Source: Ruminococcaceae bacterium UBA5413
Lineage (GTDB): Bacteria > Bacillota > Clostridia > Oscillospirales > Acutalibacteraceae
DNA: 64,000 nt
Assembly (NCBI GenBank): GCA_002409585.1
Contig: DHNP01000045.1
Span: forward strand, 13,368 to 77,367
Reading direction: 5' to 3'
Under the pieces are notes generated by a model. It searched no databases. It was not told the DNA's origin and was given only the letters and a program-made list of their open reading frames with translations. A program made the translations under genes and the position numbers. Numbering within the stretch: position 1 is the first letter of the stretch; every line of letters begins with the position of its first letter. Below are positions 1 to 10,529 of the stretch, one piece after another.

Positions 1-1055
1 AATGGTGTATTTATCCCATGTATGATTTTGCACACCCCATAGAAGATGCCATAGAAGGCGTTACACATTCGCTCTGCACTTTGGAGTTCGAAGCCCACAG
101 GCCGCTTTACAACTGGGTCATAGACAATATCGGCCTGCCGGATAAGCCGCGGCAGATAGAGTTTGCGCGGCTTGGCATAAACAACACGGTAATGAGCAAA
201 CGGAAGCTGCGCGCCCTTGTAGAGGGCGGCTATGTGAACGGCTGGGACGACCCGCGCATGCCTACACTAAGCGGTCTGCGCCGCAGGGGGTACACGCCAC
301 TTTCCATACGTAACTTCTGTGAACGCATAGGCGTTGCCAAAGTAAACAGCACCGTGGAGTACGCGTTCCTTGAGCACTGCCTGCGCGAGGACCTTAACGA
401 AAAGGCGCGCCGCGTAATGGCTGTCCTCGACCCCGTTAAGCTCATAATCACAAATTATCCTGAAGGCAGCTCAGAAACGTTTATGGTTGAAAATAACCCT
501 GAATGCCCGCAAGACGGCAGCAGGCCGGTTACATTTTCCCGTGAGCTTTGGATAGAACGCGGTGACTTTATGGAAAATCCGCCTAAAAAATATTTCAGGC
601 TTTTCCCGGGAAATGAAGTAAGGCTAAAAACGGCTTACGTCATACGCTGCACGGGATGCGAAAGGGACGAGGCAGGTAACGTAACAGCCGTAACGGCTGA
701 GTACGACCCGCAGACACGCGGCGGAAATACCCCCGATGGAAGGAAAGTAAGGGGAACCATACACTGGGTAGATGCGAACAACTGCCGGGATGCCGAAGTG
801 CGGCTTTACGGAAGCCTGTTCTCCGTACCGGATCCGGAGGCCGGCGACGATATAACGAAGGTTTTAAATCCCGATTCACTTAAGGTGCTTAAAAACTGCA
901 AAACAGAGCCGTGGCTTGCCGATGCAGACAGTTCACAGCCGTTTCAGTTTATGCGCAGCGGATATTTCTGCATTGACAGCCGCGACAGCACAACCGAACA
1001 CCCCGTGTTTAACCGCTCCGTTTCATTGAAAGACAGTTTTAATAAGAAAAAATAA
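1..1055 (+). CDS. glnS: Glutaminyl-tRNA synthetase, 3' part (5' end outside window)
   Basis: This is the C-terminal part of a class I glutaminyl-tRNA synthetase, the cytoplasmic enzyme that charges tRNA-Gln with glutamine. The reading frame is already open at base 3 and ends with TAA at 1053-1055. The visible part starts in the catalytic core with [18 protein letters not shown], followed by VMSKRKL, which is the KMSKS-type ATP-binding loop of GlnRS. After that come the connective helices and the two beta-barrel anticodon-binding domains. GlnRS rather than GluRS is supported by the MSKRKL form of the loop and by the beta-barrel C-terminus. Many Firmicutes make Gln-tRNA through GatCAB instead, so direct charging is informative. 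pyrE follows 19 bases later. Confidence 0.93.
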   Translation, partial: WCIYPMYDFAHPIEDAIEGVTHSLCTLEFEAHRPLYNWVIDNIGLPDKPRQIEFARLGINNTVMSKRKLRALVEGGYVNGWDDPRMPTLSGLRRRGYTPLSIRNFCERIGVAKVNSTVEYAFLEHCLREDLNEKARRVMAVLDPVKLIITNYPEGSSETFMVENNPECPQDGSRPVTFSRELWIERGDFMENPPKKYFRLFPGNEVRLKTAYVIRCTGCERDEAGNVTAVTAEYDPQTRGGNTPDGRKVRGTIHWVDANNCRDAEVRLYGSLFSVPDPEAGDDITKVLNPDSLKVLKNCKTEPWLADADSSQPFQFMRSGYFCIDSRDSTTEHPVFNRSVSLKDSFNKKK

Positions 1056-1074
1056 AAGATGGAAAGGGAAAAGT

Positions 1075-1653
1075 ATGACCGACAAACGGGTAATGGAAAT
1101 ATTCAAAGAAGCCGGCGTCCTGCTTGAGGGGCATTTCAAGCTTACGTCGGGCAGGCACAGCAACAGGTACCTGCAGTGCGCCAAGATATTCCGCAATACA
1201 AAGTACAGCGAAGAACTCTGCGCCGCCCTTGCCGCTAAATTCTCCGGACAAGGCATACAGGTCGTTATAGGGCCTGCAATGGGCGCCGTACAGATGGCGT
1301 ATGAAGTCAGCCGCGCGCTTAAATGCGAAAACTTTTTTGCCGAGCGCGATGAAAACGGCAAGATGTCTTTGCGCCGCGGATTTTCCGTAAGCAGTGGGCA
1401 GAAAGTGCTCATTGTAGAGGACGTGGTTACTACCGGCGGTTCTGTCCGCGAAGTTATGGATATAGTCCGTCAAGCCGGCGGCGTTGTCGTGGGCGTGGGT
1501 TCTATTGTTGACCGTACAGGCGGCAGGATAGACTTCGGCGTGCCGTTTTGCTCAGTCATTTCACTTGACGTGGAGTCATGGGAGCCGCAGGACTGCCCCT
1601 TGTGCAAAGCAGGCGCGCCTGCTCCCGTAAAACCAGGCAGCAGGAAAATATGA
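1075..1653 (+). CDS. pyrE: Orotate phosphoribosyltransferase
   Basis: The 192-aa product transfers the phosphoribosyl group of PRPP to orotate, giving OMP in pyrimidine synthesis. The PRPP-binding signature VLIVEDVVTTGGS lies at about residues 111-123, preceded by a Rossmann-type phosphoribosyltransferase fold with the substrate stretch LTSGRHSN near residue 23. The C-terminus carries a CPLC pair. An AAGGG-type ribosome site precedes the ATG. No other pyr gene lies beside it, so it is a detached member of the pathway, 19 bases behind glnS. The length is normal for the shorter bacterial PyrE form. Confidence 0.93.
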   Translation: MTDKRVMEIFKEAGVLLEGHFKLTSGRHSNRYLQCAKIFRNTKYSEELCAALAAKFSGQGIQVVIGPAMGAVQMAYEVSRALKCENFFAERDENGKMSLRRGFSVSSGQKVLIVEDVVTTGGSVREVMDIVRQAGGVVVGVGSIVDRTGGRIDFGVPFCSVISLDVESWEPQDCPLCKAGAPAPVKPGSRKI

Positions 1654-1697
1654 TTTAACGGTTCTATCCTGCTTTTTTAAGGACCGGAGGAGCTGCT

Positions 1698-2444
1698 TTG
1701 GACAAGTACAGTAATCCCGAAAGTAAAAAAAGCAACGGCAAATCCGTTCACAGCGGCCACCGCGAACGGCTGAAAAACCAGTTCCTTAAAAACGGCCTTG
1801 ATTCGTTTGAGCCGCATACGGTTTTGGAGATGCTCCTTTTTTACGCCATACCGCTTAAGGACACAAATCCGGTGGCACATGATCTCCTGCAGAAATTCGG
1901 ATCGCTTTCGGGCGTCTTTGATGCGCCGATAGAAGAGCTGGTGCAGGTCAGCGGCATAGGCAAGTCCGCGGCCATACTCCTTAAGCTGGTGCCTCAGCTA
2001 AGCCGCAGGTACCAGGAAGACCTCGACCGTGACAAGACCGTTATCTACAGCTACGACGAGGCGGGCAGGCAGCTTATTAAGAAGTTTATAGGCAGGCAGA
2101 ACGAGGTCGTTGTACTAATGCTGCTTGACAGCAAAATGCGTGTTCTTTTCTGCGACGTTATATGCGAAGGCACGGCCACCGCGGCAAATATTTACATCAA
2201 GAAAATCATAAGGCTTTCGGCCAGGTATGACGCTGTTTACGCAATTATTTCGCATAACCACCCGAGCGGTAACTGCCTGCCGTCCAAGCAGGATATAAGT
2301 ACCACCAAGTGGGTTTACGAAGCGCTCGACACGGTAGAAGTGAGACTCATTGACCACGTCATAGTAAGCGGAAATAATTTTTTATCAATAGCAAAAAGTA
2401 AAATGATGCCTGAAATTTTCGATTCGTCTTCCGATGCGGAGTAA
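1698..2444 (+). CDS. radC: RadC/JAB-domain DNA repair-associated protein
   Basis: This 248-aa protein belongs to the RadC family. An N-terminal helix-hairpin-helix region (VSGIGKSAAILLKLVP, about residues 77-92) is followed by an MPN/JAB metallopeptidase-like domain. The metal motif SHNHPSGN plus the downstream PSKQD give the HxHP-x7-PSxxD arrangement. Family members were first linked to DNA repair, but the biochemical role is unsettled. The start is a TTG at 1698, fixed by GGAGG at 1686-1690 seven bases upstream. uvrB begins three bases after the stop, so the genes are probably co-transcribed. Confidence 0.88.
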   Translation: MDKYSNPESKKSNGKSVHSGHRERLKNQFLKNGLDSFEPHTVLEMLLFYAIPLKDTNPVAHDLLQKFGSLSGVFDAPIEELVQVSGIGKSAAILLKLVPQLSRRYQEDLDRDKTVIYSYDEAGRQLIKKFIGRQNEVVVLMLLDSKMRVLFCDVICEGTATAANIYIKKIIRLSARYDAVYAIISHNHPSGNCLPSKQDISTTKWVYEALDTVEVRLIDHVIVSGNNFLSIAKSKMMPEIFDSSSDAE

Positions 2445-2447
2445 AAT

Positions 2448-4406
2448 ATGGACTTTAAACTCGTTTCAAAATATAAACCGGCAGGCGACCAGCCCAAGGC
2501 CATAAAGCAGCTTACGGACGGCCTTAAAAACGGTGACAGGGAACAGGTGCTGCTCGGAGTCACCGGCTCGGGAAAAACGTTTACCATGGCTAATGTTATA
2601 GCCGGGATGAACCGCCCTGCCCTTGTGCTTGCGCATAATAAAACGCTCGCGGCGCAGCTCTGTTCGGAGTTCCGCGAGTTTTTTCCCGAAAACGCCGTCG
2701 AATATTTTGTCAGTTATTATGATTATTACCAGCCCGAAGCCTATATAGCGACTACCGACACTTATATAGAAAAAGACTCGGCAATAAATGACGAAATAGA
2801 TAAACTCCGCCACTCAGCCACATCGGCGCTTTCTGAAAGGCGCGACGTCATTATAGTGGCAAGCGTTTCGTGTATTTACAGCCTTGGCGACCCGATTGAC
2901 TACCGCACGATGGTGATATCGCTCCGCCCAGGCATGCAGAAAAACCGCGACGATTTGCTTAAGAAGCTTGTGGAAATCCAGTACGAGCGCAACGACGTCA
3001 ATTTTATAAGGAATAAATTCCGCGTGCGCGGCGATGTAGTGGAGATCTTCCCCGTACAGTCAAACGATACGGCTGTGCGCGTGGAGTTTTTCGGCGATGA
3101 AATCGACAGGATAAGGGAGATAAACCCGCTTACAGGCGAAGTAAAGGCAGACCTTAAGCATGTGGCAATATATCCTGCCTCGCACTACATTGTCCCAAGG
3201 GAAAAAATGCAGCGCGCCCTGCAGGATATAGACGGCGAAATGGAAGAGCGTGTCGAGTACTTTAAAAGCAAAAACAAGCTGATAGAGGCGCAGCGCATAG
3301 AAGAACGTACGCGGTACGACATGGAAATGCTGGGCGAAATAGGCTTTTGCAAAGGTATTGAAAACTATTCGCGCATAATGTCGGGCCGTAAACCCGGAAG
3401 CGCCCCTTTTACGCTGCTGGACTATTTCCCTAAAGACTTCATACTGTTTGTAGACGAGTCGCACGTTACCCTTCCGCAGGTGCGCTCTATGTACGCCGGC
3501 GACCGCGCGCGGAAAAAATCCCTCGTAGACTACGGTTTCAGGCTGCCGTCGGCTTATGACAACAGGCCGCTTAATTTCGATGAATTTTACAGCCATATAA
3601 ACCAGGCGGTGTTCGTCAGCGCGACGCCGGGCGACTTTGAAAAGGAAAAAGCGGCACAAACGGTTGAGCAGGTCATACGGCCTACAGGCCTTGTAGACCC
3701 TGAGATAATCGTAAAGCCTACTGACGGGCAGATAGACGACCTTATTTCAGAAATCAACATCCGCGCTGAGAAAAAAGAGCGCGTGCTTGTTACAACGCTC
3801 ACTAAAAAGATGGCTGAGGACCTTACCGCATACCTCGAAGGCATGGGCATAAAAGTACGCTATATGCACCATGACATAGACACAATAGAACGCATGGAGA
3901 TAATTCGCGACCTGCGCCTTGGCAAATTTGACGTGCTCGTTGGCATAAACCTGCTGCGCGAAGGGCTTGACATCCCCGAAGTTTCACTTGTTGCAATACT
4001 CGACGCCGACAAAGAGGGCTTCCTGCGCAGCTCGCGCTCACTTATACAGACCATAGGCCGCGCGGCGCGGAACGCGGAAGGCCAGGTCATTATGTATGCC
4101 GACTCTGTTACGCCTTCGATGGAGGAGGCCATACGCGAGACGGAACGCCGCCGCAGCCTGCAGATGGCTTATAACAGTGAGCACGGCATTACGCCTAAGA
4201 CCATAGTCAAAGAAGTTCCTGAAATACTCGAAATCACTTCACGCAAGCCTGACGCTCAGAAAAAACGCGGCAAGCTTACTGCGGATGAAAAAGAACGTGT
4301 TATAGAGCAGATGACAAAAGAAATGAAAATTGCCGCAAAAATGCTTGAGTTCGAGCACGCAGCTTACCTGCGTGACAGGATAAAAGAACTGAAAAGTTCA
4401 AAATAA
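2448..4406 (+). CDS. uvrB: Excinuclease ABC subunit B
   Basis: UvrB is the damage-verifying helicase-like subunit of nucleotide excision repair. It is loaded on DNA by UvrA2 and then recruits UvrC. The 652-aa protein has the Walker A motif GVTGSGKT near residue 38, the beta-hairpin region [10 protein letters not shown], a DESH Walker B box near residue 337, the helicase motif VSATPG, and QTIGRAARN in motif VI. The C-terminal UVR motif that contacts UvrC is intact. The gene sits three bases after radC and 15 before uvrA, a classical repair cluster. No SOS box was identified by eye. Confidence 0.97.
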   Translation: MDFKLVSKYKPAGDQPKAIKQLTDGLKNGDREQVLLGVTGSGKTFTMANVIAGMNRPALVLAHNKTLAAQLCSEFREFFPENAVEYFVSYYDYYQPEAYIATTDTYIEKDSAINDEIDKLRHSATSALSERRDVIIVASVSCIYSLGDPIDYRTMVISLRPGMQKNRDDLLKKLVEIQYERNDVNFIRNKFRVRGDVVEIFPVQSNDTAVRVEFFGDEIDRIREINPLTGEVKADLKHVAIYPASHYIVPREKMQRALQDIDGEMEERVEYFKSKNKLIEAQRIEERTRYDMEMLGEIGFCKGIENYSRIMSGRKPGSAPFTLLDYFPKDFILFVDESHVTLPQVRSMYAGDRARKKSLVDYGFRLPSAYDNRPLNFDEFYSHINQAVFVSATPGDFEKEKAAQTVEQVIRPTGLVDPEIIVKPTDGQIDDLISEINIRAEKKERVLVTTLTKKMAEDLTAYLEGMGIKVRYMHHDIDTIERMEIIRDLRLGKFDVLVGINLLREGLDIPEVSLVAILDADKEGFLRSSRSLIQTIGRAARNAEGQVIMYADSVTPSMEEAIRETERRRSLQMAYNSEHGITPKTIVKEVPEILEITSRKPDAQKKRGKLTADEKERVIEQMTKEMKIAAKMLEFEHAAYLRDRIKELKSSK

Positions 4407-4421
4407 CGGGAGACGGGATGT

Positions 4422-7241
4422 ATGCCTTCAAAATATATTTTTATCAAGGGCGCGCGCGAGCATAACTTAAAAAACATAGATTTAAAAATACCGCGTGACA
4501 AGCTCATAGTTTTTACAGGGCTTTCAGGGTCGGGAAAATCCTCCCTTGCGTTCGACACCATATATGCTGAAGGGCAGAGGCGCTACGTAGAGTCGCTCTC
4601 TTCTTATGCGCGCCAGTTCCTTGGGCAGGTAGATAAACCGGACGTAGACTATATAGACGGCCTTTCACCGGCAATATCCATTGACCAAAAAACCACGTCG
4701 AAAAACCCTCGCTCGACAGTAGGCACCGTAACGGAGATATATGACTATTTAAGGCTGCTGTACGCGCGCATAGGCGTACCGCACTGCCCGGTGTGCGGCC
4801 GCGAAATAAAACAGCAGACCGTAGACCAAATAGTCGACAGGGTGCTTACACTGCCTGAAAAAACTAAAATAATGGTTCTGTCGCCTGTCGTAAGGGCAAG
4901 GAAGGGCGAGCATGCAAAAGAAATCGAAGCCGCACGTAAAAGCGGCTTTGTGCGTGTGCGCGTAGACGGCATAATATACGACCTGTCTGACAGCATAAAA
5001 CTTGAAAAAAATAAAAAGCATACGGTCGAGGTAGTCGTAGACCGCCTTGTAATACATGAGTCCATACGGTCAAGGCTTGCCGACTCAGTCGAAACAGCGT
5101 CAAAACTTTCAGGCGGAATTATCATAATCAGTGAGGCAGGCGGGGGGGATACGCTCTTTTCACAAAATTACGCATGCCCCGAGCACGGAGTCAGCATAGA
5201 AGAACTGACTCCGCGCATGTTTTCATTTAACAATCCTTACGGTGCCTGCCCAAAGTGCTCGGGCCTCGGGCTTTTTATGAAAATAGACCCCGACCTTGTC
5301 ATACCGGACAAATCGCTTTCCGTAAATAAAGGCGGTATAAAGGCGGGCGGCTGGGCGATGGAAGGCAACACCATAGCCGCTATGTACTACCGCGCCCTTG
5401 CAAAAAAATACGGTTTTTCACTTAGCACACCCATAGAGAAACTTCCTCAGGAGGTTGTAGATATACTGCTTTACGGAACAAAAGGCGAAACAATACGCGT
5501 TACACGTGAGAACGGTTACGGTAAAAATTCTTACGACACAGTATTTGAGGGAGTAGTAAACAACCTTGAACGCAGGTACCGTGAAACTAAAAGCAACTGG
5601 ATAAAAGAGGAAATACAGTCGTACATGAGCGCCATCCCATGCGATGCCTGCGGCGGAAAGCGCCTGTCGCCCATGAGCCTCGCCGTAACGGTCGGAGGAA
5701 TAAACATAGCGCAGTTCTGCGACATGCCTGTAACTAAAGAACTGGACTTTATAAACGGCCTCAAGTTAAACGAACGCGACAGCATGATTTCACATCTTAT
5801 TATAAGGGAAATAAAAAGCAGGCTCGGTTTTTTAAAGGACGTCGGCCTTGAGTACCTTACCCTGTCGCGTTCCGCGGGAACCCTTTCGGGCGGTGAGAGC
5901 CAGCGCATACGCCTTGCCACGCAGATAGGCTCGTCACTTACAGGCGTACTGTATATACTCGACGAGCCGAGCATCGGGCTGCACCAGCGCGACAACGCAC
6001 GCCTGCTCGCCACTTTGAAGCATTTGCGCGACCTCGGCAACACTGTGATAGTAGTGGAACACGACGAAGAAACCATGCGTGCCTCGGACTATATAGTCGA
6101 TATAGGCCCGGGGGCGGGCATACACGGCGGTGAAGTCGTTTTCAGCGGCAAAGTCGGGGATATCGTAAACTGCAAAGAGTCCATCACCGGCCAGTACCTC
6201 AGTGGAGCCAAAAAAGTCGGAGTGCCTGAAAAGCGCAGAAAGGGCAGCGGCAAAAAACTGCGCATAACAGGCGCCGCCCAAAACAACCTTAAAGGTATAG
6301 ACGTAGATATACCCTTGGGCGAGTTTGTGTGCGTGACAGGCGTCTCAGGCTCGGGAAAGTCTTCACTGGTAAACGAGATACTTTATAAATACCTTGCCGC
6401 CCAGCTTAACCGCGCACGGACCAAGCCGGGAAAATTCAAAAAAATAACGGGCCTTTCAGAACTTGACAAAGTCATACAGATAGACCAGTCACCGATAGGG
6501 CGGACGCCGCGTTCCAATCCGGCTACGTACACGGGCGTTTTTACCAATATACGCGAGCTGTACGCTTCAACGCAGGACGCAAAGCTGCGCGGCTACAATG
6601 CCGGCAGGTTTTCATTCAACGTAAAAGGCGGGCGGTGCGAGGCCTGCCAAGGCGACGGCATAATTAAAATAGAGATGAATTTTCTGCCCGACGTCTATGT
6701 GCCGTGCGACGTCTGCAAGGGCAAAAGGTATAACCGTGAAACGCTTGAGATAAAGTACAAAGGCAAAAGCATATACGACGTACTTGAAATGACTGTTGAA
6801 GAAGGCCTTGCCTTTTTTTCTAACCTGCCGGGCATAGCACGCAGGCTGCAAACGCTTTACGACGTTGGCCTCGGCTATATAAAGATAGGGCAGCCGGCGA
6901 CTACGCTTTCTGGCGGTGAGGCACAGCGCGTAAAGCTTGCGTCGGAACTTGGCAAACGTTCAACCGGACGTACTATTTATATCCTTGACGAACCTACCAC
7001 AGGGCTTCATATAGCGGATGTGCATATGCTCATAAACGTTTTGCAGAAGCTTGTCGACAGCGGAAATACGGTCGTCGTCATAGAGCATAACCTTGACCTT
7101 ATAAAGACGGCCGACTACATTATCGACTTAGGCCCTGAAGGCGGAGATGCAGGCGGCAATATAGTCGCCTGCGGCACTCCGGAGCAAGTGGCTGAAGCGG
7201 AGGGGTCGTACACCGGGCAGTACCTGCGCCATATGCTTTGA
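4422..7241 (+). CDS. uvrA: Excinuclease ABC subunit A
   Basis: UvrA is the dimeric ABC-type ATPase that first recognises distorted DNA in nucleotide excision repair. The 939-aa protein has two ATPase modules: [10 protein letters not shown] near residue 31 with its [12 protein letters not shown] signature, and [10 protein letters not shown] near residue 641 with [12 protein letters not shown]. Zinc-binding pairs are visible, including CPVC near residue 121, CPKC near residue 279, and CEAC...CDVC near residues 738-766. The length is standard. The ATG at 4422 is preceded by a GGGAGACGGG stretch. Transcription with uvrB is likely, as the gap is only 15 bases. Confidence 0.97.
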   Translation: MPSKYIFIKGAREHNLKNIDLKIPRDKLIVFTGLSGSGKSSLAFDTIYAEGQRRYVESLSSYARQFLGQVDKPDVDYIDGLSPAISIDQKTTSKNPRSTVGTVTEIYDYLRLLYARIGVPHCPVCGREIKQQTVDQIVDRVLTLPEKTKIMVLSPVVRARKGEHAKEIEAARKSGFVRVRVDGIIYDLSDSIKLEKNKKHTVEVVVDRLVIHESIRSRLADSVETASKLSGGIIIISEAGGGDTLFSQNYACPEHGVSIEELTPRMFSFNNPYGACPKCSGLGLFMKIDPDLVIPDKSLSVNKGGIKAGGWAMEGNTIAAMYYRALAKKYGFSLSTPIEKLPQEVVDILLYGTKGETIRVTRENGYGKNSYDTVFEGVVNNLERRYRETKSNWIKEEIQSYMSAIPCDACGGKRLSPMSLAVTVGGINIAQFCDMPVTKELDFINGLKLNERDSMISHLIIREIKSRLGFLKDVGLEYLTLSRSAGTLSGGESQRIRLATQIGSSLTGVLYILDEPSIGLHQRDNARLLATLKHLRDLGNTVIVVEHDEETMRASDYIVDIGPGAGIHGGEVVFSGKVGDIVNCKESITGQYLSGAKKVGVPEKRRKGSGKKLRITGAAQNNLKGIDVDIPLGEFVCVTGVSGSGKSSLVNEILYKYLAAQLNRARTKPGKFKKITGLSELDKVIQIDQSPIGRTPRSNPATYTGVFTNIRELYASTQDAKLRGYNAGRFSFNVKGGRCEACQGDGIIKIEMNFLPDVYVPCDVCKGKRYNRETLEIKYKGKSIYDVLEMTVEEGLAFFSNLPGIARRLQTLYDVGLGYIKIGQPATTLSGGEAQRVKLASELGKRSTGRTIYILDEPTTGLHIADVHMLINVLQKLVDSGNTVVVIEHNLDLIKTADYIIDLGPEGGDAGGNIVACGTPEQVAEAEGSYTGQYLRHML

Positions 7242-7288
7242 CAATGTATTTTTACACAATCACATAAAGGTTTAAAGAGGGGATATTT

Positions 7289-7888
7289 TTGATAAAAAAT
7301 ATAATATTCGATATGGGACAGGTACTTATGAGCTTCAAGCCTGAAAAGTATGTTTACTCTACCGCAAAGTCCCCTGAGTCTGCCGAAGCAATACTGCGGG
7401 AGCTTTTCGGAGGGCCGGAATGGCCGATGCTTGACGCAGGAACCATAACGGACGAAGAAACTGTTAAACGTGTGCAGGCAAGGATACCTGCGTACGCCGA
7501 TGACGTTGCTGCCGTAATGGAAAACTGGCATCTCCTTATGAAACCGCTTCCAGGTATGGAAGATATCCTCTCAAAGCTTAAAGAGAACGGGTACAGTCTG
7601 TATCTGCTTTCTAACGCGAGCATACGCTTTTACAGGTTTTACAAATGCATATCCATGTTCGGGTACTTTGACGGCATAGTGATTTCCGCCAAAGAAAAGC
7701 TTGTAAAACCGGACAAAAGAATTTACCGCCTCATTCTTTCACGCTACGGCCTTAAAGCGGACGAATGCCTTTTTATAGACGACCTTCAGGACAATATAGA
7801 CGGTGCCGGCAGCGTTGGCATAAACGGGCACAGGTTTAAGGGGCACGATGAATTAGTTAGCTTTTTAAAGTGCGAAAAACTTTTGTAA
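7289..7888 (+). CDS. HAD-superfamily hydrolase (YihX-like subfamily IA)
   Basis: This 199-aa protein has the HAD fold: motif I IIFDMGQVL at the N-terminus with the nucleophilic Asp, motif II LLSNAS near residue 110, a motif III lysine in KLVKPDKRIY near residue 139, and motif IV FIDDLQDN near residue 161. The Gly in place of the second Asp of motif I is typical of the YihX/haloacid-dehalogenase-like branch, which are small phosphatases of broad substrate range. The substrate cannot be read from the sequence. The start is TTG at 7289 behind AGAGGGG at 7277-7283. A strong bidirectional terminator follows, so the unit ends here. Confidence 0.8.
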   Translation: MIKNIIFDMGQVLMSFKPEKYVYSTAKSPESAEAILRELFGGPEWPMLDAGTITDEETVKRVQARIPAYADDVAAVMENWHLLMKPLPGMEDILSKLKENGYSLYLLSNASIRFYRFYKCISMFGYFDGIVISAKEKLVKPDKRIYRLILSRYGLKADECLFIDDLQDNIDGAGSVGINGHRFKGHDELVSFLKCEKLL

Positions 7889-7933
7889 CTTAGTTATTTT
7901 TTACATAGCTTTACAGCAGTTTATATTTTATAA

Positions 7934-7992
7934 AAGCCGGAAATACCTCACACACACCGTACAAAAACGGCGGCATAAGGTATTTCCGGCTT
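7934..7992 (+). terminator. Bidirectional intrinsic terminator between HAD gene and nitroreductase
   Basis: A perfect 14-bp inverted repeat pairs AAGCCGGAAATACC (7934-7947) with 7979-7992 around a 31-base loop. It has A-rich sequence before and T-containing sequence after. It sits between two convergent genes and can serve both. Confidence 0.7.
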
Positions 7993-8020
7993 CATTTATA
8001 TGTAATGTCTGTAAATAATG

Positions 8021-8545
8021 TCAGCCGGCGAAGAAAATTCCGCCCTCTCTGCGCGGTTTTGCTTCCGGCACCTTTCCTTCGGCATAGCCGAGGCACACGC
8101 ATCCGTAAGGCAGGTACCCTTGCGGTATGCCAAGCTCAGATACTATGCGCTTGTCCTGCAGGCCGGGAAGTACTGAGCATATATAACATGAGCCTAAGCC
8201 GCATGCATGCGCCGCAAGCATGATATTCATAATCGCGCAGGCGGCATCCTCCCTGTTGTACTTGGCATCTTCTGGGGCGGAAACGACTATGACGGCTGGG
8301 GCGTTATAAAACGGCATATGGCCCGGGATGAACGAAGCGCCGTTTTCTTTTGCGGCAGCCACTGCCTTTTGTAAAATTACGCGGTCCTTTACAACGGTGA
8401 AAAACCTTTTTTGCAGCCCCATGGCCGACGGCGCGTACTTTGCTGCCTTAAGTATGGAGTCAAGCGCTTCTTCAGGCACAGGGTCAGGCTTATACGACCT
8501 GACTGAACGCCGTGTAAGTAATAAGTCAAGGCCTTTGTTTTCCAT
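8021..8545 (-). CDS. Nitroreductase-family protein
   Basis: The 174-aa flavoprotein-like product matches the nitroreductase family: LLTRRSVRSYKPDPVPEEAL at the N-terminus is the FMN phosphate-binding stretch, APSAMGLQ follows, and the C-terminal half carries AAHACGLGSCYI and a GYLPYGCVCLGY segment. Such enzymes reduce nitro- or quinone-type substrates with NAD(P)H; the true substrate is unknown. I start at the ATG at 8545 and not the in-frame ATG 18 bases earlier, because the AAAGGAAG ribosome site lies between the two. A near-consensus promoter precedes it, so it is probably monocistronic. Confidence 0.85.
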   Translation of the reverse strand: MENKGLDLLLTRRSVRSYKPDPVPEEALDSILKAAKYAPSAMGLQKRFFTVVKDRVILQKAVAAAKENGASFIPGHMPFYNAPAVIVVSAPEDAKYNREDAACAIMNIMLAAHACGLGSCYICSVLPGLQDKRIVSELGIPQGYLPYGCVCLGYAEGKVPEAKPRREGGIFFAG

Positions 8546-8593
8546 AGTTAAACTTCCTTTCACATTATGCTGTTTAGCTTATTCAACAATTTA

Positions 8594-8622
8594 ATTTTAT
8601 CTGTATTAAGTTTTTATGTCAA
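8594..8622 (-). promoter_or_regulatory. SigA-type promoter for the nitroreductase gene
   Basis: Reading the minus strand, TTGACA (8622-8617) is followed after exactly 17 bases by TAAAAT (8599-8594), about 50 bases before the start codon. Confidence 0.65.
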
Positions 8623-8680
8623 GTAAGTAAAATGTTAAAAAAATAATTTATTTATTTCCCTAAATATTATTATTTTCAAA

Positions 8681-8708
8681 TTAACACTATGCGAACGAGT
8701 GGTATACT
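8681..8708 (+). promoter_or_regulatory. SigA-type promoter for the EamA transporter gene
   Basis: TTAACA (8681-8686), a 16-base spacer and TATACT (8703-8708) form a plausible promoter. Its -10 box directly abuts the ATG at 8709, so that ATG would not be in the transcript. This argues for the downstream TTG start at 8760. Confidence 0.5.
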
Positions 8709-8759
8709 ATGCAACGTTGTGCATTTTTAAAAAATAAAAATTCAGAGGCGTTAGAGAAA

Positions 8760-9767
8760 TTGAAAAAAGGTATTATCTCAATAGCATTGGCAACTTTATT
8801 TTTCAGCACTATGGAGATAGCGCTGAAAATCTCCGCCGGTAACTACAACCCGATTCAGCTTACGTTTTTACGTTTCCTCATAGGCGGTGTCGTGCTCGTA
8901 CCGCTTGCGGTGCGCGAGATAAAGTCAAAAAAACTGAAGCTTAAACTCAATGACATCGGTTTTTTTGCCATGACGGGCTTTATATGCGTTGTCGTAAGCA
9001 TGATCATGTTTCAGCTCGGTGTCGTGTACTGCCCTGCGTCAGTAGTTGCCGTACTGTTTAGCTGCAACTCTGTTTTCGTAGTACTTTTTGCATATATCAT
9101 GCTTGCGGAAAAGATATATAAGCATACGGTTATCTCTATTATAGTCAGCGTCGCGGGCATGATGGTTATAATAAATCCTTTGCACATGTCGGCAAGCCTT
9201 AAGGGCGTTATCTTTTCGCTTATAGCAGCGGTCACTTTTGCACTTTATAACGTCATAGGCCGCACGCGCAGTGACAGGTACGGCGGCATAACGCTTACGT
9301 GCCTGAGCTTCCTGTTTGGCTGCGCAGAGCTTGCGGTGCTCATTTCTCTTACTTACATACCGTCCGCGGCGCGGGCCTTTGCTTCTTCCGGCCTTCCGAT
9401 GCTTGCGAAGATACCGCTTTTTTCCGGTATATCCGCAGACTCTTTAGGCGGGCTGATATATGTAGGGGTCTTTGTAACCGGACTGGGGTACACCTTTTAC
9501 TTTATGGCTATGGAAGAAACGTCCGCCGCCACAGCGTCGCTTGTTTTTTACCTAAAGCCGGTACTCGCCCCGATTTTTGCTTTAGCTGTCCTTGGCGAGC
9601 CTATCACGTTAAATATGCTCGCCGGTATAATTTTAATCATAATAGGCTCGTTTATCTCGTTTGTGCCGGGCATAAAACTCGGGAAGAATAAAAAGCTGAG
9701 TGAAGATATAGAAGAAATCAAGAGCGAATACGAGGCTGAAGCCGATGAAACGGCTATAAAGCCGTAA
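8760..9767 (+). CDS. EamA/DMT-family permease, ten-helix transporter
   Basis: This protein of about 335 aa consists of two EamA repeats of roughly five hydrophobic segments each. The first begins ISIALATLFFSTMEIALK and the second ISLIAAVTFALYNVIG. Family hallmarks include FLRFLIGG near the first repeat's second helix and the closing LAGIILIIIGSFISF. A charged Lys/Glu-rich cytoplasmic tail ends the protein. DMT permeases export or import small metabolites; the substrate here cannot be told. An upstream in-frame ATG at 8709 overlaps a predicted -10 box, so TTG at 8760 (AGAGG at 8744-8748) is preferred. It converges on sigK with only 11 bases between. Confidence 0.85.
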   Translation: MKKGIISIALATLFFSTMEIALKISAGNYNPIQLTFLRFLIGGVVLVPLAVREIKSKKLKLKLNDIGFFAMTGFICVVVSMIMFQLGVVYCPASVVAVLFSCNSVFVVLFAYIMLAEKIYKHTVISIIVSVAGMMVIINPLHMSASLKGVIFSLIAAVTFALYNVIGRTRSDRYGGITLTCLSFLFGCAELAVLISLTYIPSAARAFASSGLPMLAKIPLFSGISADSLGGLIYVGVFVTGLGYTFYFMAMEETSAATASLVFYLKPVLAPIFALAVLGEPITLNMLAGIILIIIGSFISFVPGIKLGKNKKLSEDIEEIKSEYEAEADETAIKP

Positions 9768-9778
9768 AAGAATCCGGT

Positions 9779-10465
9779 TTATTTATTGAACCGTTTGTAA
9801 AGCGCCGCAAGCGACTTTTTCTCTATCCTTGAAACATAGGAGCGCGAGATGCCCATTTTTTTAGCTACCTCCCTTTGCGTCAAGGGCTTGTAGCCGTCGA
9901 GCCCGTAACGCAGCTGTATAATGGTCCTCTCGCGCGGGGTTAACATTTCATTTATATATTGTTTCAGATGCTCGGCTTTTATTTTGCAGTCTAAATTATC
10001 AAGTATATTATCCTCGGTTGACATCGTGTCCAAAAGGGTAAGCGCGTTGCCGTCTTTGTCTGTGTCTATAGGCTCGTTAAGGGATATGTCTTGTGAACTT
10101 TTTTTGTTTGCGCGGAAGTACATAAGGACTTCGTTTTCTATGCACCTTGCCGCATAGCTTGAAAGGCGTATCCCTTTGCTGCTGTCAAACGTGTTTATTG
10201 CCTTTATGAGTCCGATAGTTCCTATAGAAATCAAATCGTCCTGTTCGTTATAATTTGAGTAGTACTTTTTGATTATATGCGCCACAAGGCGCAAGTTGTG
10301 TTCTATAAGCGTAGCTTTCGCCGTTGCATCGCCGTTTTTCATCCTTTCAAGGCATTCTTTTTCTTCCTTAGCAGAAAGTGGGTGCGGAAAAGAGCCGGAA
10401 CCTGTAACGTGCAGCACAAAAAATATCAGGCCCGATAAAGCTAAGCTAAATATGGCACCGAACAT
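9779..10465 (-). CDS. sigK: RNA polymerase sporulation sigma factor SigK
   Basis: Sigma-K drives late mother-cell transcription during sporulation. The 228-aa protein starts with a hydrophobic pro-sequence (MFGAIFSLALSGLIFFVL...) that SpoIVFB-type proteases remove, then FPHPLSAKEEKECLERM and the region 2 core LIEHNLRLVAHIIKKYY...DLISIGTIGLIKAI. Region 4 ends in the helix-turn-helix TQREVAKKMGISRSYVSRIEKK. The start at ATG 10465 is set by AAAGGAGC seven bases upstream; an in-frame extension of 21 codons has no ribosome site and would precede the pro-peptide. The gene is uninterrupted, so there is no skin element here. Confidence 0.93.
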   Translation of the reverse strand: MFGAIFSLALSGLIFFVLHVTGSGSFPHPLSAKEEKECLERMKNGDATAKATLIEHNLRLVAHIIKKYYSNYNEQDDLISIGTIGLIKAINTFDSSKGIRLSSYAARCIENEVLMYFRANKKSSQDISLNEPIDTDKDGNALTLLDTMSTEDNILDNLDCKIKAEHLKQYINEMLTPRERTIIQLRYGLDGYKPLTQREVAKKMGISRSYVSRIEKKSLAALYKRFNK

Positions 10466-10529
10466 TGGCGACGCTCCTTTTATGTAGTATACGCCTTCCT
10501 GAGGCGGGGGCAAAGCCTGGGCTTTCACA

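Noticed and set aside
8709..8759. ATG at 8709 as start of the EamA transporter
   Set aside because: It directly abuts a predicted -10 box and has no ribosome site; TTG 8760 fits better.
9740..9790. Terminator between EamA gene and sigK
   Set aside because: ACGGCT/AGCCGT and CGGTT/AACCG stems can be drawn, but they are short and lack good T-runs, so I did not list one.
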